Source: Alisma plantago-aquatica
Taxonomy: Eukaryota; Streptophyta; Magnoliopsida; Alismatales; Alismataceae
NCBI GenBank assembly: GCA_963693085.1
Contig: OY856411.1
Location: 63,720,001-63,784,000, forward strand
DNA: 64,000 nt
Reading direction: 5' to 3'
This document shows positions 46,807-60,800 of this stretch, piece by piece. A program made the translations under genes and the position numbers. The notes beneath the pieces were generated by a model that ran no database searches, was not told where the DNA came from, and was given only the letters and a program-made list of their open reading frames with translations. How positions within the stretch are numbered: the stretch's first letter is position 1; each line of letters begins with the position of its first letter.

Positions 46807-47700
46807 ATGAAGAAAGACATTGCGTCATGGGTGGCCAGTTGTCTTACATGCCAGATGGTGAAGGCTGAACACCAGTGACCCGGCGGACTTTTACAGTCAA
46901 TACAGATTCCAGAGTGGAAATGGGAGCAGATCACCATAGATTTTGTGGTGGGTCTACCCCGGACCAAGAGAGGTCATGATGCGATATGGGTCGTGGTAGA
47001 TCGTCTTACCAAGTCAGCACACTTCCTTGCCTTGAAGACCACATCTAACATGTTAGACCTAGTTGATCTGTACATTAGAGAGATAGTGTGTTTGCATGGC
47101 GTACCGGGATCAATCATTTCTGATAGAGATCCCAAGTTTACTTCCAAGTTGTGGAAGCAAGTTCAAGAGGAACTTGGTACAAGGTTAAAGTTTAGTACCG
47201 CTTATCACCCCCAAACAGATGGTCAGTCAGAAAGGACGATCCAGACTTTAGAGGATCTGTTGAGAGCTTGTGTGCTCGATTGTGGTGGTTCATGGTAGCA
47301 ATACTTACCGTTAGCAGAGCTCGCCTACAACAACAGCTACCAAGCCAGAATTGGGATGCCTCCGTATGAAGCTTTGTACGGGAGACCATGTCGATCACTA
47401 CTTCACTGGGATTATGTGGGTGAGAGGACCCTGTTGAGGTCAGATGAGCTCCAAGTGTATGCTGATAAAGTGGCTTTGATCAAGAAAAGGCTAAAGAGAG
47501 CCCAGGATTGACAGAAGTCATATGCTAATTCAAAGCGGATTGATGTGCATTTCACTGTGGGAGATCATGTGTTTTTGAAAATCTGACCGCTCCGAGCTAT
47601 AGCCAAGAATAGGGGTAAGTTGAGTCCCCGATACGTGGGTCTGTTTGAGGTATTAGAACAGATTGGTGAAGCTGCATACCATTTCGTGTTACTCCCTTAG
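46807..47700 (+). pseudogene. Tekay pol segment: integrase
   Basis: The zinc-binding end shows CLTCQ after WVAS. The catalytic triad is complete: aspartate at 46939 ([11 protein letters not shown]), aspartate at 47122 (SDRDPKF) and glutamate at 47230 (DGQSERTIQ), with 35 residues between the last two. Further motifs are [18 protein letters not shown] and GMPPYEALYGRPC. Stops lie at 46876, 47296, 47509 and 47584. Confidence 0.93.
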
Positions 47701-47705
47701 TATAG

Positions 47706-47969
47706 CATGATCATGATGTGTTTCACGTGTCTAACCTGAAGCGATATGTACAAGATCTGAGCCATGTTCTGAGCATTGAACCTATTGAGCTTCAAGGGAA
47801 GCTGACGTATCCTGAGTCACCTTTGCGGATTCTAGATACCAAGGTGAAATAACTCAGATGCAAGAATATAGAGATGTTAAAGGTTCTTTGGAAGCGCCAT
47901 GGAGAGGATGAGGCCACATGGGAGCTGAAGGCGGACATGGAGAAAACATACCCAAAATTGTTTGTTTGA
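47706..47969 (+). pseudogene. Tekay pol segment: chromodomain end
   Basis: After the frameshift the phase reads HDHDVFHVSNLKRYV, then, past the stop at 47850, MLKVLWKRHGEDEATWE and MEKTYPKLF. LKVLWxxHxxEEATWExExxMxxxYPxLF is the chromodomain signature of chromoviruses, which binds modified histone H3 and steers integration into heterochromatin. Confidence 0.88.
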
Positions 47970-47999
47970 TTGTTTGAATTTTGGGGGCAAAATTCCTAT

Positions 48000-48012
48000 A
48001 AGGAGGGGAGGA
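48000..48012 (+). other. Tekay polypurine tract
   Basis: AAGGAGGGGAGGA directly before the 3' LTR start TGTTATAACC. Confidence 0.9.
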
Positions 48013-50806
48013 TGTTATAACCTCAATTTCTTGAAATTATAATGTAAAGAGTATTTCTCTTTTAATGAATAAATGAGATCCTTTTCTTTGAATTGTGATA
48101 GATTTCATGGAAATGGCTTTTATTGATTGATTGTGGGCTTTGTTGGCCATTGAGCCCAATTGAAAAGAAAGGGAATTAAAAAGAAAAAGGATTGATTAAT
48201 AAAGGGAAATAATGAGGAATTGACAAGTAAAAGAGGATAAAGGCAAACCAATATTCCCCAATGTGGGAATCCATGCCTTTGGGTTTCCTTGAGGTCTAAG
48301 GGACCCAAAATATTAAGATAATGGAAAAAGGAATAGGAATATAAATTAATTTGGATTAATTAATGTGAGAACTTGGGAGAGAAGAAAGCCTTCCCATCCT
48401 TTGCTTTTTGTTTCCCAAATTTTGTAAAAAACTAGGAAATAATAAAAGGAACGTTCCCTTAAAATTTGAGGTAAATATGAGTTATGGTTTGGGAGATATC
48501 AATTTTGCAAGATATTTGCAATTTGGGAATTAAATCTGAATTAATTGGACTTATCTTTCCTCTGTTGTGAACGCAAGCGAGGAGGTATGTTGGATCTTAA
48601 TCCAATGGCCGAGGGTCATCGTCTAAGTCCTGTTAGGACTGGGACTCTATTGGGTACAGGGTGGACTTTCCATCCTAGATTCTTGAGAATCCAGTGCATG
48701 AGAAAATCGGGAAACTGTCCCATTGGATTTGGGAAAGCAAGATGAAGGGATTCATCCCTGGTTCGAGTGGGTTTTGTCACCAAACCAGGAAATGCCCAAC
48801 TGGCCAGGACCCTGCCTCGACCCTATAAATAGGGGGAGGATGATAGAAGGCACCGACGTCCCCTTTCCCTAGTCCAATCGTTGTGTCGGAGAGCAAGGAT
48901 CGAGTTCGTGCTTTCAATTTCGCCGACGACCTTGACCAGTACCCTCGACACCCCAGAAAACACCGCCGGAGTCTGGCAAGTAGGCGGAGGCTTTAGCAAG
49001 GCTCGGGTAGGGAATTGGACCCCTGGTCAACTTCGGCCGAGGGAGTTGGAGCTCCATGTACCATCAGCTTGCTCGTAGGAGGTCCGAAGCTCGAAGTCAA
49101 CTCTCAAGTTGACTGCTTGGATCTGCTGCTCGACGTGAGGAAGAAGAAGACGTTCGCAGGCCTTTTTACTCTTCTGCCCCTCCGCGTCCTCTTTACAGGT
49201 AAGTACACTTTCGTCCTTTGTTCCCTTGTTTTGTAAAAGTAGGGCGCGCTCCCTCAGGGCCGTTGGATCCTCAGTGGATCCAAGGCCCATAGATCGGGCG
49301 GTCCTAGCTTTTCTAGAAAAATAGCAAATAATCTATTAAAGGGTTGTTCATATAAAAATCATATCTAGAGCTAGAAAGCTCAGATGAGAAAAGTCAATAC
49401 ATGAAAAATGATCAAACAAATATGAGGAATATGTTAAAAATAGTTTGGACATCTAAATCTGTGTATTTTTGTAAAAACGTATCTTTTGTATAAGAAAAGG
49501 GATTAATTTGTGGATAAAAACCATAATTGTCAATAAAAGATATACTTAGTCTTGCAATGAAGTTAATTCGAGTATGCTTAACTTATTTACTGATTTAGAT
49601 GGTTATTAACCTGTTTTGATAATAGAATTACAAGTTTAGGGTTTGTAACTCCATATGTTGATTAAAATGTTTAGAAACCCTAAATTAGAGAAGAAGAAAG
49701 GAAAAGATATAGCAATCTGAAAATTAAGGTTTATATGGTCCAAACCTGATCTTTAGGACCTTAATGACAAGATAATTAGGGTTTGAGGGATATTCGATAA
49801 AAGTAAGGTAAAAGTAATAAAAAGGAAATAAAACCCTAATTATGGTCAAAAACCTAAAAAGGGTAAATAACTTAGGAAACCATTAGAATTAATGAATCAT
49901 GATGACATGAGTAGTAATAAAGAAATTGAATGCCTTTTTCAAGAACAAATTGTGTGTGTGCTTGCTTGATTTTTGATTGATTGAGTTTTCCTGCATTCAA
50001 GTCTGCATAATAGGTATGTGGTTAATTATGAATAAGTGCTTTAGTTTCCCGACGGATTCCCAGATGATTAATCGCATTGAATGCAACTAAACTGTTTGGA
50101 TGTTCATATTGCAATTATAAAGTGACTATGACTATCATAATTTAATTTAAATGTGTATTCCCATACCTACATGCCACCCTGATGGAAGATGCCATAAAGG
50201 TCAGGCCCAGGAGGGTAGACCAATGGGTACCATGAGAGGTGACCCTAGACACCAAGCTCGGGAATGAGAAGGTGGTCAATGAGGCATGACTATGGAAAAC
50301 CATGAGAGGTGACTCCCAGGCACCAAGCTCAGGGCTGAGAAGGTGGCCTTAAAGTCAATTCCAGGGTTAGGGCAAAAGCGGTGGGGATGGTCACATGGAA
50401 AATGTAAATTGACTTGCTAATTATCTTGATTGCAATATTTAGATTGTTAGACTTAATTGTGAAATTTTTGGTTGTCTCCACATACCAGCAATTGCTGATC
50501 GATGTTTTGTTTGTCGGCATTTTAGGTAAAATCCTGAAAAACACAAACAGTAAAGTGACACATCGTGAAATTAAGAAATAAAGTGCAAGGAGGATTAGAT
50601 AGAGTAATTCAAGTTGTGGATAGTTAGATTTCCAAGTTTTATAAAGGTAAGTAAAGTTTTATTTTTGTACCCAATTCCAGTTTAGTTAGTAGAATTTCAT
50701 AATTATTGTTGATTATATGTTGAACCTTTGATCCTGTAAATTGATTAATGGCTCTGACCTTCGGGTCTCCCTTAATTGGGGGTTACCGGGAGGCGGGGTC
50801 GTTACA
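48013..50806 (+). repeat. Tekay 3' LTR (2,794 bp)
   Basis: Collinear with the 5' LTR; TATA box at 48823-48831; 70-base duplication retained; ends GGGTCGTTACA, followed by GTACT. Confidence 0.95.
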
Positions 50807-50811
50807 GTACT

Positions 50812-51035
50812 CCTCTGATCGGACAGAGCATCGTTGATGTTGATTTCACGATAATAATAAAGTGCCACCAATTGATGTGTGTCCTCTGCTACTCAGACCC
50901 TCCTTCGTTATTGATGCACTGCCATTGTGTTGTTGATTGCTAACCGCTACTCTATCTCAATACAAATTCATTGGCCCTCTCTCATCCATGAGAGAGTTGC
51001 AATGTTGATGCACCTGATGTGCCACTGACTGTCTG
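50812..51035 (-). repeat. LTR-D left LTR, piece 2
   Basis: The 224 bases between the Tekay target duplication and GLE-3 match about 62660-62890 of the right LTR (TCCTCTGATC at the start, GTGCCACTGA near the end). Confidence 0.88.
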
Positions 51036-54000
51036 TGTCATTCCCGCATCTCATGATTACCACTAATCATGAGATTAGGGCATGAGTTGAGGATTTAATG
51101 TAGTACAAAGATTACTCTTAACTTTTTCTTCTTTTTCAAACTTTTTCTTTTTTTCTCGCATTGAACCACTTAAACTAACTTTATAAGGGAATCTAAACAT
51201 TGATTTCTCTCATCTGATTTCAACAGTAAAAATGCATGTGTGAACATTCATTATGTTTCTCATACTTTTAAGCACATAAGACTTGTTGATTCACATATAT
51301 TGTTAAAAGAGGAATAATGTTATACGTCATCTTTTACAACTGTCTCTTATTTCTTTACAAGGACCTAGAGTGACAAGGACTGACTAAACTTAACTATAAT
51401 CAGACTTAACTCTTATGGTAGATCTACTTTGATGCTTTGACCTTCTTCAAGTCCACTTGGTTTCCCTAAAAATTGTGAGTAGAGGGGTGAGCCTACTCGC
51501 TCAGTGAATGAGTACTTCAAAGAAACAGTCTAAAGCACTGATATAATTATAGATATACTTTTAAGCAACTGATATCAATTATAGCAGTAGTAAGCTTTAA
51601 AGAGATTGATCATTTACAATCATAAATATGGCATCATACTCTAGATATCAACAAGAATAAATCAATATATGAGCATGCTTGATTAATTTCAAAGAGAACT
51701 AATAATTCAGAAACATAAAAAGAATAATTGTTGGGAAACTGTACTTGAATCTTTCTTAGACTTTCCTACTTATAAGAAACTCCCAAAACTTATATTATCA
51801 TATTTTAACTTATGCCCTGATCATATGCAGTGTACTCTACATATGAAGACTCGTAGCGAATTATGATCTCACCGTATAAGACTTAGCTGACACACCCAGG
51901 AATGCTAAGTCTGACTACTCTCTGGTCTGCAATAGGAAAATGGCTCTCTGGCCTCGACACATCTATTATGTCGTACAAACTGGATTCCTCCTCTAACCTG
52001 AGCACACAGATAGAGAGTCAAGCCACCTATTTGCTTTTTTTTCTGTACTCTAGTGCCACCAGGATCTCTGGTTGATGTTGGACACTACATTCTGTAATTT
52101 AAGGAGACTTCCACTAGGGCTTCGTCCCCCATACCACCTGTTGGTACGTCCCAACCCTCGTATATTGGACGCACCACCAGGGTTAGGTCGTTTCAATCCT
52201 AAGGCGTAGACCTCTCATAGGGATTCTATGGTGTTCAAGGCTCTTAAGTCTATTATTTTATTATTCTTAGAAAGCTCTTTCTACATTGTACCTTTCTCTT
52301 ACTTATACCCGACTCAGGTATCTCTATGGTGTCGCATCTACTTATTTGAAGCTATAATACAACATGTATATCATTCTAAACTAGGCAGAGTAGTATATTC
52401 AAAACATTGTAATATACTGAGTAATCAACATACTATACATGCAGGCAGATTGAAATACTTAAATAAACATAATGCATGTCCATTTGGCACTTATACACTA
52501 GAATCATGCAATTAAACATCTTAATATACTATTGAGAGCTAATTACTTGGCATATGAGTAATCGTCATTTGCACCCATAAATTATTTGCACTTTCTTGGA
52601 AAACATGCACATCGACCCAAATCCTGGGTTGTGCATCTCATACTGAGAACATGGTAATCAAAATTCTTAATTCATTGAACTCCCTATCCTTAGGGTTTCA
52701 TTTACCTCATTCACTTATCACATGGCTCTCATAAGGATTTCATGCGACATAAACATTCACTGAATAAAGACAACTATCAAAAAATCATATAAAATCAATA
52801 TATGTATGAAACCTTGGAACTGAGCTGAATTTGGGTTTCCATGCCATTCACTGAGATACCATGCATCAATAAAAAATTGAATAAATAAATTCTATCATGT
52901 CAAGAAAATCCGTTCAAATATATTTCACGATATCTATTTGCAAATATCCAACTTTTCTCACATCTACGGTTTCACCCTCTTTACTGAGATATCAATCAAA
53001 CACTATTCACCTTAAATGAAATCCAAGATATTATCTGACATATATGTACTATGAATTCAGATAAACAATAATTCATAACCAAGGGGATCCAAATAAACAA
53101 ATTTCTCTATTTAATTATACAGTCATTTCAGTCATAGACAAATTCCCTATATTTCAGTTTACTCTAATAACCTCTGCGAATACTTAGGGAATTCTCATTA
53201 GGATGTATTTTATACATTTCTAATATGATTTTATCATCTGAAATTCATCCAAATAGAGGAAGAATCTGTTTTATATCATTTTGCAACAACTTAGATCAAA
53301 CACACAATTCAGGGTTTGTAGTCGCATACTAAGCAATTAAAGATTATGGATGATTTAACCAATTTTCATGCAATATATTGTTTAAAGGAAGTTCCCACTC
53401 ACCATAAGGTGTGAAAACATCTTAAAAACATAGCTCATCCCTAAAAATCTCGATCTCATATCAAATCCCTAGCAATTAACCCGATTCTTCTTCCTTTCAA
53501 CTCAGAAACCATGATTTCATCATTCCTCAGACCGCAAAACCCTAGGTCAAAATCTCCATCACTTTCTCCTCTCAAACCCTAACTCTCCCTCTCTCTCTCT
53601 CTAGGATTTCGTTTCTCTAGATTGAATCACGAATTATGAGAGCTCCTTGTGTGTTAGTTTGACCATATAGAGCAATTGAGCTGCTTGGGTCAATTGCACA
53701 TTGATCCCTCACTATACTTTCTCTTATTTCAGCTGAATTTTCTGTCATAAAAATATTACTGTAATTCGTCTACTAATAAGGTCTAAACGCATCTAAAAAT
53801 TATGCAAATTTTATATGTTGTTTAAGATTGAGTTCTAGATCTCCAGTTAAAATTTTATTTCATTTGGAGTTACCAATAAATAAACAAAAATAAAACACTA
53901 CACTGCTGAAAAAGCACTCTTTCAGCATTTTGGTCAAAGTATAGTTTGATCAAGAACTACATTCAAAGAACACTCAAAAATTCTGAACGTTTTCTCCAAT

Positions 54001-54328
54001 ATGTATTATTGGATTATCCATATCATATCCAAAATTCAATTAAATAAAAAATTTGTAGAAAATATGAAAAATCATTTACCACACTACTATCCAGATCAAA
54101 TTCCATATTCATGTACTATCAAAACCCTAATTTTTGCCGATTAGGGTTTACATTTCTCAAACCCTAATTCTTCAAACTAAAATCATAGTTAGAGTTTCTT
54201 CTTATGCTTGAAACATCACAATTGATCTACTATCATTAATCAAGTCTAAACAATGTTCAATCTATTCAAGCATGTAATCATTCAGGTAAACCATAGTTTA
54301 CCAATTAAGCACAAATGTGGTCATTACA
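51036..54328 (-). repeat. GLE-3 3' LTR
   Basis: It starts TGTCATTCCCGCATCTCATG and ends TGTGGTCATTACA on the plus strand. The stretch 52748-53628 is almost identical to 59531-60405 of the other LTR, while the parts on either side are clearly diverged. A (CT)n tract lies at about 53585-53604. Confidence 0.88.
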
Positions 54329-57300
54329 ATTCTCACCCCCTTAAAAAGTTTCATCCCTGAAACATAAATACACAAAAAAAGTATATTCAAAGTTTATTTT
54401 AAGCTTCTGAAATCTTACATGTCATTACATTCTTGTATTTTATACTTGAATGTAGTTTTCAACGTTAAGTCCTTTATTTCTTTTCTAATCACAACATGTT
54501 AAAACAGTTCTCAATGATAACAAACAAATTCTCTATGCCACAATCAATCATAGAGTAAATAGAGAAACAACCATTTCAATATTTTCATACTCTTGAGCTG
54601 TTACCTCAACATTGATAATCTGATCCAACCATCTCAATTCATACGGCTCAATATGTACTATTGTTTTATATTACCTCTAAGTCACAAAAGAGAGTTCACC
54701 ATGTTGTTTTGAAATTACTATTGTGCTACTCAAATAGCAAAATAGTCTTGAGTTGGAAGACTAGATTCAACAACAATTGTACAATACTACTCACGAGATA
54801 CCCATCGTATCATGGATGCACAAGGTGAAGCATTACCATCACATTCCATATTATTCTCAAGTATGAACCCACACATAATTCAAGGTGTAACCATCAGATT
54901 ATAGCATACTAGGATTTCAACAATAGTAACAAAGTACTCCATGATTGTATTAGTCATTCAAGGACTATTCATACCCAATTACCATAACTTTGTTATATTA
55001 AATCTAGGTATAACAAGCTATACCTCATTAGGGTTACATATCAATACAATATGGTTATCATCCCTTCTATTCATATGAGTGAATAGGTAAGACTAACCTA
55101 TTCAGGGTAACCCTCCATTTGTTTTATCATCATTTGACCCATATCACTATATAACAATTGTACAATACTAAGATGGATTACTGGTATGAATGACTTAAAC
55201 TATGAAACACCTTTAATTAACATATTGCTTGCACATGTACAACTAAAATCACATGTAAACCAAATTTACATCCCTTAGTATACCTTCAACAAATTATACT
55301 TCTAAAATTAAATTCACATATTACTAAAATCCATTATTATCTCTTATATCTCTCCTCATTCACTACTACTTACTTTTTTCTACTTATCCTTCTCATTTTA
55401 ATCATGTGGATTAAACATCCCTAAAATTGAAACATACAAGGTATGAATAAATTATTCATCATTCTTGGTATCATTGGAAGAATTTATTTCATATCACACT
55501 TCACTCATATTGTATTTCTCCTTTTGTTCAAAACACACCTCTCATATTTCAAATCTATTTCTTATCCTTTGCTCTAAATCATTTCCATATTGTTTATCTA
55601 CCTTTCATATTAGCTACCTTTAAACCCTAGATTACTATCAGTGCTAGTTTACTTATCATAGTGCAAATTTGATGATCTTGTTTTATAGAGATGCTAGTAT
55701 TCAAGGTCAAATCACTAGTGACAACCCTTAAACTACTACAACTCTAAAAATTCTAGGGTTTTGTCCTTATCAGAAGCATGTTGTTATTGTGATGTGACTT
55801 TTCTCCCTTAATTTGAAATTCAAACTTTGGATCTCACAAGTTTTACTAAGGTCTTTCTTATCTTATCAATTGAGATTTCTTTCTCTTACTTGACCTATTC
55901 AGATAGATTACATTCTCAATTTACCCCACTATAGTTTCATCATCATATTGTGTGTCATTATTACATTCACTAGATGTCTCTACCATGGTGGTTATGCATC
56001 ATATATGATTCATTTTCTTATTACTTCATTCCCACATTGCTCTCATTAAGGAATATATGAAAGAAAAGATGATTTTGAGACTTAGAATTCTTATCTTCAA
56101 ACATTCAATAATACATTTCTCATATGTAGGTTTAATTAATTATCAACAAGGATACTTGACTAATTAGCACTTTCTTGAATCTCACAACCTCTTTCTTTTA
56201 TAATCTATATTACTCCATTATGTTTCAAACCCTTCCTTACTTTCCATAATCCTGTTACCATATACTACTATTTCACATGTCATATTTAACTTCTAGTTTT
56301 CTCGTTTGATCATGTTGCTTCTTTTATGTGTATGATCATGTATACCATGTTGCATATATATATTTTTATCCTTCTACTAATGTGAAGTTGATATTCTAAA
56401 TCAATAATCTCTCTACTAGTTTCACCGCATGTTTAATACATTACATATCCTTCATTTTAAATCAAACGGTTCATGCATGGGTGAAACATAGTTTCTCTTT
56501 CAATCAAGTTTTTCCTTTCCTGAATATAGTCTACCTTTGTATGACTTATTCATTTATTTAGCTACACTTTTGTTCTTCTTTTAGAAACTAGTTTGTTGTT
56601 CTATAAAGACTTAGAATCCAAAGGCAGCAAGAATGAATGTATTAAAATTATTAATAAAGGTAGACATTCCATGCTCTCAATTATATGATAACCCTCATTC
56701 CTTAATCAAGCTGATTATTTCCAACATTTCTCTTTGTTTCAACTAAGTTTCTTATCCTAGTTTTATGATTTACATGCTCATCTAGTTCTCTTCACTTTAA
56801 CTCTTCTGAAGACTCTTCACTTCTATGTACTTATTGTATACTTAGTTCTTTTCTTCTATTTTCCCTTTTACTTTGGAGTACATAAAAACATTGTACTCGG
56901 TTATATAATCCATTCCTCATGATTGATTCTTACTATCTTGGCCCCTTACATACTTTTCTCATATCTTTTCCATATTTCATATTTAGAGTTCATATAATAC
57001 TAATAATTAAACTTAATCTGAACCTTATGTCATGTTCCTTTATTCCCAATTAAGGGTTTCTCATATGAGGCCTCAAAGTTGGATCTCATATATCAATTCC
57101 AACTAATTCTTAGTTATCCCAGTCTTTCCCTTATACTTCAAAATATTAGAGTATATACATTCATACTAGAATTTAGATATAATCTATCCAGAATTTACTC
57201 TTGTTATGTTACTAATAGGAGTCATTAGATCCCAGTAATGCATCCTGCCAGCCGGACCAGGCCGAACCTACAGTCCTGAAGCCAAGAGCTACTCAGGATT

Positions 57301-57836
57301 ACTCAACTCCTATTCATCTCAAATGTGTGGAAGAAAACTTATCCATTTAGGAAAGATCATTCAAAGATCATTTCTAGTCTACTTGTTACAACGAATGTAA
57401 TCAATAAATGATACAAATACATAATGTACAACAAATCTTAAAGACCCATATATATTTCAAAATATTGAATATCTGAATTCAAACATATAAGAGCTTTTCT
57501 ATTCATCTCCAATAAAACAACAATATGAAATGAACGTTCTATCTCATTTTATATTTATGCTCTTAATTCATGTTACTTATCTTGTTTCTAACCCTCATAT
57601 TTCTAGGGTTGCTCTCTAGACCATCCTTCCACTGTATACCTAGCCAGGGTATACATGAAAGAATAGGCAGAGTAGCTTGATATTGGTTGATCCAAGTACT
57701 CAGATACCGGTCCAGGATATCCAAATACTCAAATCCCTAGAGCTAACATCATAACATCTCCTATCTGCCACACTTATGACTCTAACTTACTAACTTAATG
57801 GTCCCTGACAACTCAGCCTAAGCTTTGATATCAAGT
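54329..57836 (-). other. GLE-3 internal region, non-coding
   Basis: 3.5 kb with no open frame of 60 codons and no gag/pol motif in either strand. On the minus strand the left end reads ACTTTTTAAGGGGGTGAGAAT (about 54329-54349), the polypurine tract. Confidence 0.75.
57822..57833 (-). other. GLE-3 primer binding site (worn)
   Basis: The minus strand reads TGATATCAAAGC, differing from TGGTATCAGAGC by two G-to-A changes. Confidence 0.7.
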
Positions 57837-60800
57837 TGTTACGACCGCATCTCAGGATTACCACTAATCATGAGATTAGGGCATGAGTTGAGGATTTAAC
57901 ATAATACAAAGATCACCCTTAACTTTTTCTTCATTTTCAAACTTTTTCTTTTTTTCTTGCATTGAACCACTTAAACTAACTTTACAAGGGAATCTAAACA
58001 TTGATTTCTCTAATCTGATTTCAACAGTAAAAATGCATGTGTGAACATTCATTATGTTTCTCATACTTATAAGCACATAAGACTTGTTGATTCACATATA
58101 TTGCTAAAAGAGGAATAATGTTATACGTCATCTTTTACAACTGTCTCTTATTTCTTTACAAGGACCTAGAGTGACAAGGACTGACTAAACTTAACTATAA
58201 TCAGACTTAACTCTTGTGGTAGATCTACTATGACGCTTTGACCTTCTTCAAGTCCAGTTGGTTTCCCTAAAAATTGTGAGTAGAGGGGTGAGCCTACTCA
58301 CTCAGTGAATGAGTACTTCAAAGAAACAGTCTAAAGCACTGATATAATTACATATATAGTTTTGAGCAACTGATATCAATTATAGTAGCAGTAAGCTTTA
58401 AAGAGATTGATCATTTACAATCATAAATATGGAAGGATACTCTAGATATCAACAAGAGTAAATCAATATATGAGCATGCTTGATTAATTTCAAAGAGAAC
58501 TAATAATTCAAAAACATATAAAGAATAATTGATGGGAAACTATACTCGAATCTTTCTTAGCCTTTCTTACTTATAAGAAAATCTTTAAAACTTATATTAT
58601 CATATTTTAACTTATGCCCTGATCATATGCAGTGTACTCTACATATGAAGACTCGTAGAGAACTATGATCTCACCGTACAAGACTTAGCTGACACACCCG
58701 GGAATGCTAAGTCTGACTACTCTCTAGTCTGCAATAGGAAAATGGCTCTCTCACCTTGACACATCTATTATGCCATAAAAACTGGACTCCTCCTCTAACC
58801 TGAGCACACAATTGGAGAGTCAAGCCAACTATTGGCTTTTTTTCTATACTCTAATGCCACCAGGATCTCTGGTTGATGTTGGACACTACATTCTGTAATT
58901 TAAGGAGACTTCCACTCGAGCTTTGTCCCCCGTACCACCTGTTGGTACGTTCTGACCCCTGTATACTAGACACACAGATAGGGTTAGGTCATTTCATCCC
59001 TAAGGCGCAAACCTCTCATAGGGATTCTACGGTGTTCAGGGCTCTTAAGTATATTATTTTATTATTCCTAGAAAGTTCTTTATACATTATACATTTCTCT
59101 TACTTATACTTGACTCTGGTATCTCTATAGTGTCGCGTCTACTTATTTGAAGTTATAATACAACATGTATATCATTCTAAACTTAGCAGAACAGTATATT
59201 CAAAACATTGTACTATACTGAGTAATCAACATACTATACATGCAGGTAGATTGAAATACATAAATAAACATAATGCATGTCCATTTGGCACTTATACACT
59301 AGAATCATGCAATTAAACATCTAACTATACTGATGAGAGCAAATAACTTGGCATATAAGTAATCTTCATTTGCACCCATAAATTATTTGCACTTTCTTGG
59401 AAAACATGCACATCGACCCAAATCCTAGGTTGTGCATCTCATACTGAGAACATGGTAATCAAAATGCTTAATTCATTGAACACCCTATCCTTAGGGTTTC
59501 ATTTACCTCATTCACTTATCACATGGCTCTCATAAGGATTTCATGCAACATAAACATTCACTGAATAAAGACAACTATCAAAAAATCATATAAAATCAAT
59601 ATATGTATGAAACCTTGGAACTGAGCTGAATTTGGGTTTCCATGCCATTCACTGAGATACCATGCATCAATAAAAAATTGAATAAATAAATTCTATCATG
59701 TCAAGAAAATCCGTTCAAATATATTTCACGATATCTATTTGCAAATATCCAACTTTTCTCACATCTACGGTTTCACCCTCTTTACTGAGATATCAATCAA
59801 ACACTATTCACCTTAAATGAAATCCAAGATATTATCTGACATATATGTACTATGAATTCAGATAAACAATAATTCATAACCAAGGGGATCCAAATAAACA
59901 AATTTCTCTATTTAATTATACAGTAATTTCAGTCATAGACAAATTCCCTATATTTTAGTTTACTCTAATAACCTCTGCGAATACTTAGGGAATTCTCATT
60001 AGGATGTATTTTATACATTTCTAATATGATTTTATCATCTGAAATTCATCCAAATAGAGGAAGAATCTGTTTTATATCATTTTGCAACAACTTAGATCAA
60101 ACACACAATTCAGGGTTTGTAGTCGCATACTAAGCAATTAAAGATTATGGATGATTTAACCAATTTTCATGCAATATACTATTTAAAGGAAGTTCCCACT
60201 CACCATAAGGTGTGAAAACATCTTAAAAACATAGCTCATCCCTAAAAATCTCGATCTCATATCAAATCCCTAGCAATTAACCCGATTCTTCTTCCTTTCA
60301 ACTCAGAAACCATGATTTCATCATTCCTCAGACCGCAAAACCCTAGGTCAAAATCTCCATCACTTTCTCCTCTCAAACCCTAACTCTCCCTCTCTCTCTA
60401 GGATTTCGTTTCTCTGGATTGAATCATGAATTATGAGAGCTCCTTGTGTGTTAGGTTGACCATATAGAGCAATTGAGTTGCTTGGGTCATTGCACATTGA
60501 GCCCTCACTATACTTTCTCATATTTCAGCTAAATTTTCTGTCATAAAAATATTACCGTAATTCATCTACTGATAAGGTCTAAACACATCCAAAAATTATG
60601 AACATTTTATTTGTTTTTTATGATTGAGTTTCAGATCTCTAGTTAAAATTTCAGATCATTTGGAGTTACTAATAATAACTAAAAATAAAAGACTACGCTG
60701 TTGAAAAGCACTATGTCAACATTTTTCTCAAAGTATAGTTCCACCGAGAACCACATTCAAAGAACACTCAAAAATTCTGAACTTTTTCTCTAATATGCAT

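Larger units (their letters stand above)
44590..47969 (+). pseudogene. pol: Tekay pol: one frame broken by nine stops and a frameshift
   Basis: Protease, RT, RNase H, integrase and chromodomain lie in order. From 44590 to about 47697 everything is in one phase, interrupted by stops at 45286, 45853, 46021, 46804, 46876, 47296, 47509 and 47584. A net one-base loss near 47698-47705 moves the chromodomain to another phase, which holds a further stop at 47850 and ends at 47967. Six stops are TGA, two TAG and one TAA, which are the products of C-to-T change in CGA, CAG and CAA codons. Catalytic motifs are otherwise well kept, so the copy decayed late. It cannot make functional enzymes as it stands. 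Confidence 0.93.
39941..50806 (+). mobile_element. Tekay/Del-like chromovirus (Ty3/Gypsy), near full length
   Basis: Two TG...CA LTRs of 2,797 and 2,794 bases, a Met-tRNA primer site, an intact gag, a pol in protease-RT-RNase H-integrase order, a terminal chromodomain and a polypurine tract. The target duplication GTACT is perfect (39936-39940 and 50807-50811). The unoccupied site is seen in the right LTR of LTR-D near 62660. A by-eye count over about 420 bases from 41101 gives roughly 21 LTR differences (about 5%). The Tekay/Del assignment rests on gene order, zinc-knuckle style (CxxCGxxHPGKC then CFRCxxxGHFIANC), the C-terminal chromodomain and long LTRs. Confidence 0.95.

Noticed and set aside
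39941..50806. Endogenous pararetrovirus instead of a retrotransposon
   Set aside because: Paired LTRs, target duplication, an integrase with a complete D,D,35-E triad and a chromodomain show a Ty3/Gypsy retrotransposon; no movement or coat protein motifs seen.
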